64,000 nucleotides of DNA, from assembly GCF_900156335.1 (NCBI RefSeq), contig NZ_FTMZ01000002.1, positions 186,001 through 250,000 on the forward strand, given 5' to 3'. Shown piece by piece: positions 1-8,690 of this stretch. Both the position numbers and the translations under genes were made by a program. Under the pieces are notes generated by a model, which saw nothing but the letters and a program-made list of their open reading frames with translations, did no database searches and was not told the origin of the DNA. The stretch comes from Sphaerotilus natans. Its GTDB lineage: Bacteria > Pseudomonadota > Gammaproteobacteria > Burkholderiales > Burkholderiaceae_C. Each line of letters begins with the position of its first letter. Within the stretch, counting starts at the first letter, position 1.

Positions 1-303
1 GCCGGTCAGGCCGACATGAACAAGGCCGAGCGCGACGTGCGCCGCATGGAGGGCATCATCCGCTCGATGACGCCGCTGGAGCGCCGCAAGCCCGAGCTGA
101 TCAAGGCCAGCCGCAAGCGCCGCATCGCCGCCGGCGCCGGCGTGCAGGTCCAGGAGGTCAACCGCCTGCTCAACCAGTTCGAGCAGATGCAGGGCATGAT
201 GAAGAAGATGAAGGGCGGCGGCCTGATGAAGATGATGAAACGCTTCGGCGGCAAGAAGGGCCTGCCCGGCATGGGCGGAGGCATGGGCGGCATGGGGTTC
301 TGA
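1..303 (+). CDS. ffh: Signal recognition particle protein Ffh, C-terminal end (5' part outside window)
   Basis: This is the 3' end of the SRP GTPase that binds 4.5S RNA and signal peptides for co-translational targeting to the membrane. The reading frame is open from base 1 and ends at the TGA at 301-303. What is visible is the M domain: the stretch MTPLERRKPELIKASRKRRI, which in this family is the RNA-binding region, followed by a methionine- and lysine-rich tail (MQGMMKKMKGG) and a glycine/methionine-rich end. The GTPase NG domain lies outside the window. The identification rests on the characteristic M-domain and is firm. Confidence 0.93.
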   Translation, partial: AGQADMNKAERDVRRMEGIIRSMTPLERRKPELIKASRKRRIAAGAGVQVQEVNRLLNQFEQMQGMMKKMKGGGLMKMMKRFGGKKGLPGMGGGMGGMGF

Positions 304-320
304 CAGGGCCTGAGTTGGCC

Positions 321-407
321 TGAAAACCCCCGGCGGTGTTTTCAAGCGAAGATTCACAGTTGTAACGCCACATCGGTGACCTGGGCACCACCCCGACTTC
401 TGTTACA
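321..407. promoter_or_regulatory. Intergenic inverted repeats between ffh and the DUF2726 gene
   Basis: Two inverted repeats are visible in the 160-bp gap. TGAAAAC (321-327) and GTTTTCA (338-344) can form a 7-bp hairpin just after the ffh stop, but no T-tract follows, so a terminator role is uncertain. TGTAAC (361-366) and GTTACA (402-407) form a second, widely spaced pair that could be protein half-sites upstream of the next gene. Function is inferred only from position. Confidence 0.3.
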
Positions 408-463
408 TCCATCACACCCTCGGCGGGATTGACGTCAAGCAGGCGCACGGATAGCTTGACGGA

Positions 464-1240
464 ATGGATTTTTTACTTGCCAACCCACTCGATGGCGCAC
501 TGCTTCTGGCGGGCGGCCTGATCCTCGTCGCCCTGCTGGTCTGGCGTCTGCGCGCCCAGCGCGGCACCCCGGCCAGCCGCCCGGGACGGCCGCGCACGCT
601 CGATGCGGTCGACACGGTGATCGGCTGGCCGCCGGAGGCCACCCGGGTGCTGACAGTGCGCCACCAGCGCGCGATGGAGGTGCTGCGCCGCGCGATGCCC
701 GGCCATCTGATCCTGGCGCAGGTGCCGCTGTCGCACTTCATCAAGGTGCCGACGCGGCTGTCGTATGTGGAATGGCTGCGCCGTGTCGGCCATGTCTGCG
801 TCGACCTGATGGTGTGCGACGCCGCCTCGAACGTGGTGGCCATCATCGAGGTGCGCCAGGCCGACAGGACCGAATCCGAGCGAGCCCGCAAGCGCCACCA
901 GCGCGTCGAGCGGGTGCTGCGCGCCGCGGGCATTCCGCTGCATGTCTGGAACGAGTCGGTCCTGCCGGATCCGGTGGCGGTGCGTCGGGCCCTGCTGCCC
1001 GAGGACCAGGATGCCGAGCGTCATGTCGACACCGGCCCGGATACCCACCCGCTGGGACAGGCCGGCGCACGCCGCCCGGGCACACGCGACCTCGATCCGC
1101 CACGCAGCACCTGGTTCGACGAGCTGCACGCCACCCAGCCGGTCCGGCTCGACGAAGGCGTGGATGTGTCGATCGATGCGCCGGTGCCGCCGCAGGCGCT
1201 GGCGCCGGGTCGCGCTGCACCCGTCCTGCAGTCGCGCTGA
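464..1240 (+). CDS. DUF2726 domain protein with N-terminal membrane anchor
   Basis: A 258-residue protein. Residues about 10-28 form a hydrophobic segment (LLLAGGLILVALLVW) that should anchor it in the inner membrane with the rest in the cytoplasm. Residues about 60-180 match the DUF2726 pattern: HFIKVPTRLSYVEWLRRVG, then VDLMVCD and VVAIIEV, with acidic residues placed as in endonuclease-like folds, followed by LRAAGIPLHVWN. The C-terminal 80 residues are low-complexity and poorly conserved. The family's biochemical role is unknown; a nuclease-like fold is suggested only by the D...E-x-V arrangement. It is a single gene downstream of ffh. Confidence 0.75.
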   Translation: MDFLLANPLDGALLLAGGLILVALLVWRLRAQRGTPASRPGRPRTLDAVDTVIGWPPEATRVLTVRHQRAMEVLRRAMPGHLILAQVPLSHFIKVPTRLSYVEWLRRVGHVCVDLMVCDAASNVVAIIEVRQADRTESERARKRHQRVERVLRAAGIPLHVWNESVLPDPVAVRRALLPEDQDAERHVDTGPDTHPLGQAGARRPGTRDLDPPRSTWFDELHATQPVRLDEGVDVSIDAPVPPQALAPGRAAPVLQSR

Positions 1241-1272
1241 ATCGCTGATGAATCGCTGAAAAGCGGCGAGAC

Positions 1273-1302
1273 AAAAAAAGAGCCCCGGCATGTGCCGGGG
1301 CT
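1273..1302 (-). terminator. Rho-independent terminator of the candidate sRNA
   Basis: A perfect 10-bp stem, AGCCCCGGCA with TGCCGGGGCT (1281-1302) and a 2-nt spacer, is followed on the minus strand by C and then seven T (1273-1279). On the plus strand no T-tract follows, so the element is oriented to stop minus-strand transcription, although no protein gene lies upstream on that strand. Confidence 0.75.
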
Positions 1303-1386
1303 TCGAAGCCTTAGCGCTGTCAACACGGTAAGGCACCTGCTCAGGGAGGAAAAGCAGGGAATGAACGCCGAGCGGCGTGTCATTCA
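1273..1386 (-). ncRNA. Candidate small regulatory RNA (about 114 nt) with own promoter and terminator
   Basis: Reading the minus strand, a promoter-like pair (TTGTCA, 16 bp, TAAGAT) is followed within about 10 nt by a string of strong hairpins. The first has GAATGA/TCATTC and CGCCG/CGGCG stems. The second is CCTGCT/AGCAGG with the loop TTTCCTCCCTG. The third is GCCTTA/TAAGGC. The last is a GC-rich hairpin, AGCCCCGGCA/TGCCGGGGCT, followed by seven T. The second loop carries CCUCCC, an anti-Shine-Dalgarno-like sequence that sRNAs often expose to pair with ribosome binding sites. No sensible coding frame exists in this strand. The RNA is predicted from sequence only; I cannot assign it to a named family. 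Confidence 0.55.
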
Positions 1387-1392
1387 GGATGA

Positions 1393-2568
<1,176 letters not shown>

Positions 2569-2582
2569 GTCCGCATCCTCCA

Positions 2583-3671
2583 ATGCGGATCTTCCTGATC
2601 ACGGAGACCTGCACCGAGCTCGACGCCCTGCCCGACAGCCTGCCCGAGCGCGGCTTCGTCTGGATCGCCAGCGCGCGGCGCGAGTTCGAGGTCGGCGTGC
2701 CGGTGCTGCAGTCGCGGCTGCACCAGTGGGGCTGCGGGCCGCTGGTCGATCTGCATGTCTCCGACCTGCTCAGCAACCAGCTGCCCTCGCAGTTCGACTA
2801 CACCTCCTGGTACGACCTGATGGTCTTTCGCCGGCTGGCGGCGGCTCCCGGCAGCAGCAGCCTGTTCCTGGACGAGGAGCATGGCACGCTGGCTTCGGCA
2901 CGGCGCGCGCTGCAGGCGATCGACACCAGCCCGGTCGGCTTTGCGGTCTATGACCGGCTGCTGCTGACGGTGCATCCGGCCGACTGCCAGGTGCGCGACC
3001 ACTTCGCGCAGCGGCTGCTGCAGATGCCGGCCGGCGGCAACGGCAGCAGCCGCATCCCGCCCAGCCCGGCCGACCTGATGCTGCGCATCGTCAACCACAT
3101 GGTCGACAGCTACCTCGAGCTGCGCCGGCTGCTGACCCGCCAGCTCGCGACGCTGCAGCAGGAGCTGTTCGGCCCGCGCAGCCGCAGCGTCGACTGGCAG
3201 ATGCTGCTGGAGTCGCGCAACACGCTGCACATGCTCGAGGACATCTGCGAGGACCAGCGCAGCGCGGTGCAGGAATGGATCGACGCGCTCGACGAGTGGC
3301 CGGTCGAGCCGGAGGAGCTGGCGCGGCGCGAGCGCGAGCTGCTGCGGGTGCGCTCGCGCGATGTGCTCGAGCACATCGAGCGGGTGCTCGGCCATGTGCG
3401 CCGGCTGGAATCCTCGATCGAGAGCGCGGTGCAGATGCATTTCTCGGCGGTCGGCCAGCGCACCAACGACATCATGCGCACCCTCACCGTGCTGACGGCG
3501 ATCTTCCTGCCGCTGAACCTGATCACCGGCATCTTCGGCATGAACTTCGACGCGCTGCCGCTGATCCACGACGCGACCGGCTTCTGGATCGCGCTGCTGC
3601 TGATGGCCGGCATCGGCGGCGGGCTGGGCGCGCTGTTCTGGCGCAAGCGCTACCTGGGCACGCGCCACTGA
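2583..3671 (+). CDS. corA: CorA-family divalent cation (Mg/Co/Zn) channel
   Basis: A 362-residue member of the CorA metal ion transporter family. The first 290 residues form the cytoplasmic funnel, rich in long helices. Two transmembrane segments close the protein: about 310-328 (LTAIFLPLNLITGIFG) ending in the signature GMN of the pore loop, and about 337-352 (FWIALLLMAGIGGGLGAL). The C-terminus is basic (RKRYLGTRH), as expected for a cytoplasmic tail. Whether it carries Mg, Co or Zn (ZntB-like) cannot be decided from the sequence. It follows hemB by 14 bp on the same strand and converges on udg. Confidence 0.9.
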   Translation: MRIFLITETCTELDALPDSLPERGFVWIASARREFEVGVPVLQSRLHQWGCGPLVDLHVSDLLSNQLPSQFDYTSWYDLMVFRRLAAAPGSSSLFLDEEHGTLASARRALQAIDTSPVGFAVYDRLLLTVHPADCQVRDHFAQRLLQMPAGGNGSSRIPPSPADLMLRIVNHMVDSYLELRRLLTRQLATLQQELFGPRSRSVDWQMLLESRNTLHMLEDICEDQRSAVQEWIDALDEWPVEPEELARRERELLRVRSRDVLEHIERVLGHVRRLESSIESAVQMHFSAVGQRTNDIMRTLTVLTAIFLPLNLITGIFGMNFDALPLIHDATGFWIALLLMAGIGGGLGALFWRKRYLGTRH

Positions 3672-3684
3672 GCGGCGCCCGCGC

Positions 3685-4527
3685 TCAGGCGGGCGTCGCG
3701 CCCCCGCGTAGCACCTCGCGCGCCAGGCAGAGATCGTCCCAGGAGCGCGCCTTGTCGGCCGGGTTGCGCAGCAGATAGGCCGGGTGGTAGGTGACCACCA
3801 CCGGCACGCCGTGGTAGGCGTGCACCCGCCCGCGCAGCCGCCCGATCGGCTCGCCGGTCTGCAGGATCGACTGCACCGCAAAGCGCCCCATCGCCAGGAT
3901 CAGCTTCGGCGCGACCAGCTCGACCTGGCGCTTCAGGAAGGGCTCGCACTGCGCGACCTCCTGCGGCTCGGGATTGCGGTTCAGCGGCGGGCGGCACTTC
4001 AGCACGTTGGCGATGTAGACCTGCTGCTCGGGCCCGGCCTCGGCGCGGGTCAGGCCGACCGCGCGCAGCATGTTGTCGAGCAGCTGGCCGGCCTTGCCGA
4101 CGAAGGGCTCGCCCTGTCGGTCCTCCTGCTCGCCGGGCGCCTCGCCGATGATCATCCACTGCGCCTGCTGATGGCCGACGCCGAAGACGGTGTTGCGGCG
4201 GCTGCGGCACAGGCCGCAGGCCTCGCAGCCGGCGACCGCCTCGCGCAGCGCCGGCCAGTCCATCGCCGCCACGCCGGACGGACGCGCGGCCAGCGGCCGC
4301 GGGGCGGACGGCGGATTCGGCGCGGCCGACACCACCGCCGGTCGGGACATCAGGACCGGCGGCGGTGCAGGTGCGGGTGCAGGAGACGGCACCGGCGCCT
4401 CAGCGGGCACCGGCTCGGGCGTCGCCGCTTCGGGCAAGGCAGCCTCGGCGGGCGCCGGCGGCAGCCACAGCGTCACGCCCATCTCGCGCAGCATCGCCTG
4501 CTGGCGCTCGCTCCAGCGCGCGCTCAT
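3685..4527 (-). CDS. udg: Uracil-DNA glycosylase, family 4 (iron-sulfur type)
   Basis: Removes uracil from DNA as the first step of base excision repair. The 280-residue protein has a proline/alanine-rich, probably disordered N-terminal third (about residues 20-95), then the family-4 core. Cysteines in CEACGLCRSR provide part of the 4Fe-4S ligands. Motif 1 is GEAPGEQEDRQGEPFVG (about 150) and the later motif HPAYLLRN carries the catalytic-region His; further cysteines (VLKCRPP, AQCEPF) fit the cluster site. The start codon overlaps the rimI stop by ATGA, so it is the third gene of the tsaB-rimI-udg operon. Some relatives are annotated as the N-terminal part of a phage-type DNA polymerase; the FeS ligands favour the repair enzyme. 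Confidence 0.9.
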   Translation of the reverse strand: MSARWSERQQAMLREMGVTLWLPPAPAEAALPEAATPEPVPAEAPVPSPAPAPAPPPVLMSRPAVVSAAPNPPSAPRPLAARPSGVAAMDWPALREAVAGCEACGLCRSRRNTVFGVGHQQAQWMIIGEAPGEQEDRQGEPFVGKAGQLLDNMLRAVGLTRAEAGPEQQVYIANVLKCRPPLNRNPEPQEVAQCEPFLKRQVELVAPKLILAMGRFAVQSILQTGEPIGRLRGRVHAYHGVPVVVTYHPAYLLRNPADKARSWDDLCLAREVLRGGATPA

Positions 4528-5012
4528 CCGGCTGCTCCGGGCTGGAGCTCGAGGCACAGCACCAGCGCGTCCTCGCGCCGGCCGCCGGCGTCCGGGTAAT
4601 AGTCGCGCCGTACGCCGACCTGCGCATAGCCCAGCCGCGCATAGAGCGCCCGGGCGCGGTGGTTGCTGGGGCGGACCTCCAGCCACAGGCAGTCGGCGCC
4701 CTCGATCTCGGCATGCTCGCGCAGCGCCTGCATCAGCTGGCGCGCCAGTCCGCGGCCCTGGTGCTCGGGCGCGACCGCCACGTTCAGCAGATGCCACTCG
4801 CGAAAGCCCGCCATCGCCACCATGTAGCCGAGCAGTTCGCCCTCGGGCGAGACCAGGCAGCGGGTCAGGTAGCCCGCCGCGATCGAGTCGACGAAGTTGC
4901 CTCGGCTCCACGGGAAGGGATAGGCGCGCACCTCGATCGCCATCACCGCGTCGAGCAGCTGCACGCCCATCGGCAGCAGCATCGGCTCGGCCGCACCGAC
5001 CGCGGCGCTCAT
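4524..5012 (-). CDS. rimI: Ribosomal protein S18-alanine N-acetyltransferase RimI
   Basis: A 162-residue GNAT acetyltransferase. The core carries the acetyl-CoA binding motif (VAPEHQGRGLARQLM, the Q/RxxGxG/A pattern) after the beta strand HLLNVAV, and the GNAT-B end NHRARALYARLGYAQVGVRR. The family acetylates the N-terminus of ribosomal protein S18, although broader N-alpha-acetylation is possible. It overlaps both tsaB upstream and udg downstream by 4 nt (ATGA). The tsaB-rimI arrangement is common in proteobacteria and supports the assignment. Confidence 0.9.
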   Translation of the reverse strand: MSAAVGAAEPMLLPMGVQLLDAVMAIEVRAYPFPWSRGNFVDSIAAGYLTRCLVSPEGELLGYMVAMAGFREWHLLNVAVAPEHQGRGLARQLMQALREHAEIEGADCLWLEVRPSNHRARALYARLGYAQVGVRRDYYPDAGGRREDALVLCLELQPGAAG

Positions 5013-5752
5013 GCGGCCTCCCCGCGGGCGGCGCGGGCCGCGGCCTCGCGCTCGGCGGTGGTCTGCGCGACCTTGTCGCGCACATAGAGCGGCAGCGCGA
5101 GCGCCGGATCGAGCGTCGCGCCGGCCGCCCAGGCCGCACGTGCCAGCTCGGCCAGCGCCAGGCCGTCGGGCACCGCCTGCGCGTCGGTCGCCAGGCCGAG
5201 CGCGGCGGCCAGCGGCGGCAGCACCTCGGCCTGTGCCAGCAGCGCGTTGCCGACGATCGGCGCTGGCCGCGCCGTGATGGCCTCGGCCAGCGCCGCAGGG
5301 GACCACAGTGCGACCGCGCCGTCGGCCTGCCAGCCGCCATCCGGCATGGCGATCCAGCGCGCCGCGTAGATTTCGCCCATGCGTGCGTCGAGCGCGCTCC
5401 AGACCGTCGGGGTGGCGGCCGCGCCAAGCCGACGCCGCGCACACGCTGCCAGCGCCGCCAGCGTGTCGAGCGCCAGCATCGGCCGGTCGGCGCCGACCGC
5501 CAGGCCCTGCGCGATCGCGCAGGCGGTGCGCAGACCGGTGAAGGCGCCGGGGCCACGGCCATAGCCGATCGCGTCGAGATCGCGCAGCGCCAGACCGGCC
5601 TCGGCCAGCAGCGCAGCCACCTGCGGCAGCAGCGCCGCCGAGGCCTGTGCACCGCCGGGCAGCGCCCGGACAAGCGCATCCGGGCCGTCGACCAGCACAA
5701 GATGGACGGTGTCGGTGGCGGTATCGACCGCAAGAAGACGGGGCGAGGACAT
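5009..5752 (-). CDS. tsaB: tRNA threonylcarbamoyladenosine biosynthesis protein TsaB
   Basis: A partner of TsaD and TsaE in t6A formation at position 37 of ANN-decoding tRNAs; a cytoplasmic ASKHA-fold protein without its own catalytic site. The 247-residue start at 5752 is chosen because the family begins LLAVDTATD; a further in-frame start lies upstream but adds unrelated residues. The signature GYGRGPGAFTGLR (about 75-87) and the following helix are intact. It is first in an operon with rimI and udg, all joined by ATGA overlaps. Sua5, which makes the threonylcarbamoyl-adenylate substrate for the same pathway, lies at 8691-9743. Confidence 0.93.
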   Translation of the reverse strand: MSSPRLLAVDTATDTVHLVLVDGPDALVRALPGGAQASAALLPQVAALLAEAGLALRDLDAIGYGRGPGAFTGLRTACAIAQGLAVGADRPMLALDTLAALAACARRRLGAAATPTVWSALDARMGEIYAARWIAMPDGGWQADGAVALWSPAALAEAITARPAPIVGNALLAQAEVLPPLAAALGLATDAQAVPDGLALAELARAAWAAGATLDPALALPLYVRDKVAQTTAEREAAARAARGEAA

Positions 5753-5895
5753 GGGGCAGAGCGAGCGACGGCGGTCCGCCAGTGTAGCGGCGCCCTCCCG
5801 GGGCGAGCCATTCACGCCGGATCGAGGCCGGAGCCGGAAAAAGCACGGTCGGAAGAAGGCCTGAGCGTCAACCGGAGCGGGTCTTGATCCGTATC

Positions 5896-5913
5896 ATCAG
5901 GGCTTTCCCTGAT
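5896..5913. repeat. Inverted repeat in the dacB leader
   Basis: ATCAGGG (5896-5902) and CCCTGAT (5907-5913) form a perfect 7-bp stem with a 4-nt loop, 8 nt before the dacB ATG, in a leader with no obvious Shine-Dalgarno sequence. It lies in the 169-bp divergent gap between tsaB and dacB. It could be an operator or a translation-modulating hairpin; neither is shown. Confidence 0.35.
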
Positions 5914-5921
5914 TCCTCCCC

Positions 5922-7412
5922 ATGCCCGCCCTGCCTTCAACCCGGCTTCGCGCCGGACTGCGCCCGCTGCTGACCGTGCTGCCGCTGCTGCTGGCCGCCA
6001 CGTCCTGCAGCGTGCAGGCCGAGCCCGCCGCCACGAGCGTCGAGGCCCTGCCCGCAGGCGTGCGGGCCGCGCTCGAGCGCGCACGCATCGAGCCGGGGGC
6101 GCTGTCGGCCTGGGTCGCACCGGCCGAGGGCGGCGAGGCCCGGCTGGCGCTGCGCCCGGCCGAGATGGCCGCACCCGCCTCGGTGATGAAGCTGGTGACC
6201 GGCATCGCGGCGCTGGACCGGCTCGGCCCGGTCTTCCAGTGGCCAACGACGGTGCTGGCGGCCGGGCCGGACCGCATCCTGCGCGGCAGCGGCGATCCGC
6301 GTCTGACCGCCGAGCGGCTGGCACCGCTGCTGCGTCAGGCGATGGACGCCGGTGGCGCCACGATCGACGGCGACCTGATTCTCGACCGCAGCGCCTACGC
6401 CCTGCCCGCCCATGATCCGGCGGCCTTCGACGGCCAGCCGCTGCGGCCCTACAACGTCGGACCGGACGCGCTGATGGTGGCGCACCGCAGCGTGATGCTG
6501 ACGCTGCGGCCCGATCCGACGCGTGGCGTGGCGCGCATCGCGGTCGATCTGCCGCTGGCCGGCGTGCAGTGGCCCGAGACCGTGCCGCTGGCCGGCGGCG
6601 ACTGCCAGGACTGGCGTGCGCAGCTGGCGCCGGATTTTGCCGATCTGTCGCGCCCCCGGCTGACCGGCAGTTTCCCGGCGACCTGCGGCGAACGCAGCTG
6701 GCCGGTCGCCTTCCCGGATCCGCTGCCGGCCGGCTTTGCCGCCCGCGCGATCGAGGCGCAGTGGCGAGCGCTGGGCGGCCGTCTGCAGGGCCGGGTGCGC
6801 GAAGGCCTCACGCCGGCCGGCGCGACCGTGCTGACCGAATGGCGCTCGCCGGTCCTGCCCGAGGTGCTGCGCGACATGAACAAGCACAGCAACAACATGA
6901 TCGCGCAGCAGGTGCTGCTGGCGCTGGCCCCGGGTCAGCCGGCGCAGCCCGCCACCTTCGAGGCCGCCCGGGCCGAGGTGCAGGCGCTGGCGCTGGCACG
7001 CGGCTGCCGCGAGGGCGAGCTGGTGATCGACAACGGCTCGGGCCTGTCACGCCAGGAACGCATCACGCCGCGCTGCCTGGGCCGGCTGCTGCAGTGGGCC
7101 TGGCGCCAGCCGTGGATGCCGGAGCTGCTGGCCTCGCTGCCGGTGGCCGGCATCGAGACCACCGCGCGCCGAATGACCGGCGCCAGCGGCCGCGCGCACC
7201 TGAAGACCGGCACGCTCGACGGCGTGGCGGCCATCGCCGGCTATGTGCACGGCGACGACGGCCGCCGCCATGCGCTGGTCGCCATCCTGAATCATCCGAA
7301 GGCCGGCGGCGCCCAGGCGCGCGCCGTGCTCGACGAGATCGTGCGCTGGGCCGCCGACGATCTCTCCCGCCCCGGCCCGCACGCTCTCTCTGCCCCGAAG
7401 GATTCCCCGTGA
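5922..7412 (+). CDS. dacB: D-alanyl-D-alanine carboxypeptidase/endopeptidase (PBP4, DacB)
   Basis: Periplasmic low-molecular-weight class C penicillin-binding protein that trims pentapeptides and cleaves D-Ala-mDAP crosslinks. The 496-residue protein starts with an Arg-rich, strongly hydrophobic leader (LLTVLPLLLAATSC) that looks like a signal peptide; the Cys at about 29 could even be a lipobox. All three active-site motifs are present: SVMK (Ser87, Lys90), SNN in NKHSNNM (near 320) and KTG in HLKTGTLDG (near 430). The inserted domain between SxxK and SxN is typical of PBP4. It overlaps the following semiSWEET gene by 4 nt (GTGA). Confidence 0.94.
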   Translation: MPALPSTRLRAGLRPLLTVLPLLLAATSCSVQAEPAATSVEALPAGVRAALERARIEPGALSAWVAPAEGGEARLALRPAEMAAPASVMKLVTGIAALDRLGPVFQWPTTVLAAGPDRILRGSGDPRLTAERLAPLLRQAMDAGGATIDGDLILDRSAYALPAHDPAAFDGQPLRPYNVGPDALMVAHRSVMLTLRPDPTRGVARIAVDLPLAGVQWPETVPLAGGDCQDWRAQLAPDFADLSRPRLTGSFPATCGERSWPVAFPDPLPAGFAARAIEAQWRALGGRLQGRVREGLTPAGATVLTEWRSPVLPEVLRDMNKHSNNMIAQQVLLALAPGQPAQPATFEAARAEVQALALARGCREGELVIDNGSGLSRQERITPRCLGRLLQWAWRQPWMPELLASLPVAGIETTARRMTGASGRAHLKTGTLDGVAAIAGYVHGDDGRRHALVAILNHPKAGGAQARAVLDEIVRWAADDLSRPGPHALSAPKDSP

Positions 7413-7696
7413 GCCTCGACCCGACCGCCTTGCCCCTGAACGAGCTGATCGGCCTCGTCGCCGCGCTGCTGACGACGCTGTCCTTCCTGCCGCAGGCGCT
7501 GCTGACGCTGCGCACCCGCGATGTCAGCGGCATCTCGCTGTCGATGTACAGCGCCTTCACGCTCGGCGTCGGGCTGTGGCTGGTCTACGGGCTGACGCTC
7601 GGCGCCTGGCCGGTCATCATCGCCAACGCGCTGACGCTGGCGCTGGCGGCGTCGATCCTGGGCATGAAGCTCTGGTTCGGCCGCCGGCCGGCCTGA
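7409..7696 (+). CDS. SemiSWEET-type sugar transporter
   Basis: A 95-residue membrane protein with three hydrophobic helices and the PQ-loop signature FLPQALLTLRTRDVSGISLS of the MtN3/semiSWEET family, whose members dimerise to carry sugars across the inner membrane. The end (MKLWFGRR) is basic. The GTG at 7409 overlaps the dacB stop (GTGA) and fixes the start, because similarity to the family begins a few residues later. Substrate is unknown. Confidence 0.88.
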   Translation: MSLDPTALPLNELIGLVAALLTTLSFLPQALLTLRTRDVSGISLSMYSAFTLGVGLWLVYGLTLGAWPVIIANALTLALAASILGMKLWFGRRPA

Positions 7697-7708
7697 GCCG
7701 AAGATCGC

Positions 7709-8662
7709 TCAGAACGGATTGTTGCGGGCGCGGCTCAGCGCGGCGCTGCCGACGCGGGCCTGCCAGTTCGGGCCCGGCACCTTGGCGTCGGCCCACAGGT
7801 AGGTGGTGCCGCTGGACGCCGCGCCCGACACCAGCGTGGCCACGGTGCACGAGGTCAGCGGCGTGACGGTGCAGGCCGCCTCGGTGTTGTTGGTCAGCGC
7901 GTAGGCCGAGAGATTGGTGTTCGTGGCCATGCTGACCGTCAGCTGGTCGGCAGTGATGAGCGCAGCGTAGGCGCCATCATTGGTGACGGCCAGACGCATC
8001 GCCTCGACGAAGGCGGCCGTCAGCTCGCGCAGCATCGTGCGGCGGTCTTCCGAGCCGGAGCTGGCCACCTCGGACGCAGCGAACGGCGAGTAGCCGATGT
8101 TGGGCGGCGTGGCGTAGAGCACGCGGCCGCCATTGCCCGACGCGGTGATGGTGTTGACCAGCGTGCCCAGCGTCTTGCCGGCCGCCGCGACCTGTGCGGT
8201 GGCCTGGGCGCGGGTCAGCGTGCCAGCCACCCAGTCGGCATAGGCCGCCAGGATGTCGTTCTGGCCGGCCATCAGCGTGACCAGCGTGGCGCGGGTGAAG
8301 CCGGTCGTGCCCTGGTAGGCCTGCACCGCAGCGACCACGTCGGCGACCTTCGCGCCCGCCACCGCCTTCATCTCGGCCGAGGTGGTCAGCACGCCGGAGC
8401 TGTTGCACTGCGGGAAGACCAGGCCATAGCCCGAGGCCACCGCCTGCGGCCAGACCGGGTAGGTCGCGCAGTCCAGTTCGGTCGAATTGGTCTTCAGCGC
8501 GTTGACGCTGTATTTGCTGCCGTCGCTGTTGATGACGCTGAGCTCGTCGCCAAAGGCGACCAGCTTCGTCGGCACATAGTCCTCGACCCGCTCGGAGCCG
8601 CCGCAGGCGGCCAGCAGCGCGGCCAGGGCCGCCGGGACGAGGATGGACTTCAGGACTCTCAT
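7709..8662 (-). CDS. SGNH/GDSL-hydrolase-like lipoprotein with missing catalytic residues
   Basis: A 317-residue exported protein. The lipobox LLAAC puts Cys20 as the lipidated residue. The fold markers of SGNH hydrolases are recognisable: the block-I position reads FGDELS (37-42) and block III reads AGQND (about 132-136). However, the nucleophilic serine of GDSL is Glu40 here, and the C-terminal DxxH that supplies the catalytic acid and base appears as WADAKVPGPNW with no histidine. The protein therefore looks like a pseudo-hydrolase, perhaps substrate-binding. Two cysteine pairs may form disulfides. It stands alone between the semiSWEET gene (convergent) and sua5. Confidence 0.65.
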   Translation of the reverse strand: MRVLKSILVPAALAALLAACGGSERVEDYVPTKLVAFGDELSVINSDGSKYSVNALKTNSTELDCATYPVWPQAVASGYGLVFPQCNSSGVLTTSAEMKAVAGAKVADVVAAVQAYQGTTGFTRATLVTLMAGQNDILAAYADWVAGTLTRAQATAQVAAAGKTLGTLVNTITASGNGGRVLYATPPNIGYSPFAASEVASSGSEDRRTMLRELTAAFVEAMRLAVTNDGAYAALITADQLTVSMATNTNLSAYALTNNTEAACTVTPLTSCTVATLVSGAASSGTTYLWADAKVPGPNWQARVGSAALSRARNNPF

Positions 8663-8690
8663 GCAATCTCCAGCGAGGGGTTCTCAGCGC

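Noticed and set aside
1281-1302. The hairpin as a terminator for the DUF2726 gene on the plus strand
   Set aside because: The T-tract is on the minus-strand side only, so it suits the antisense RNA instead.
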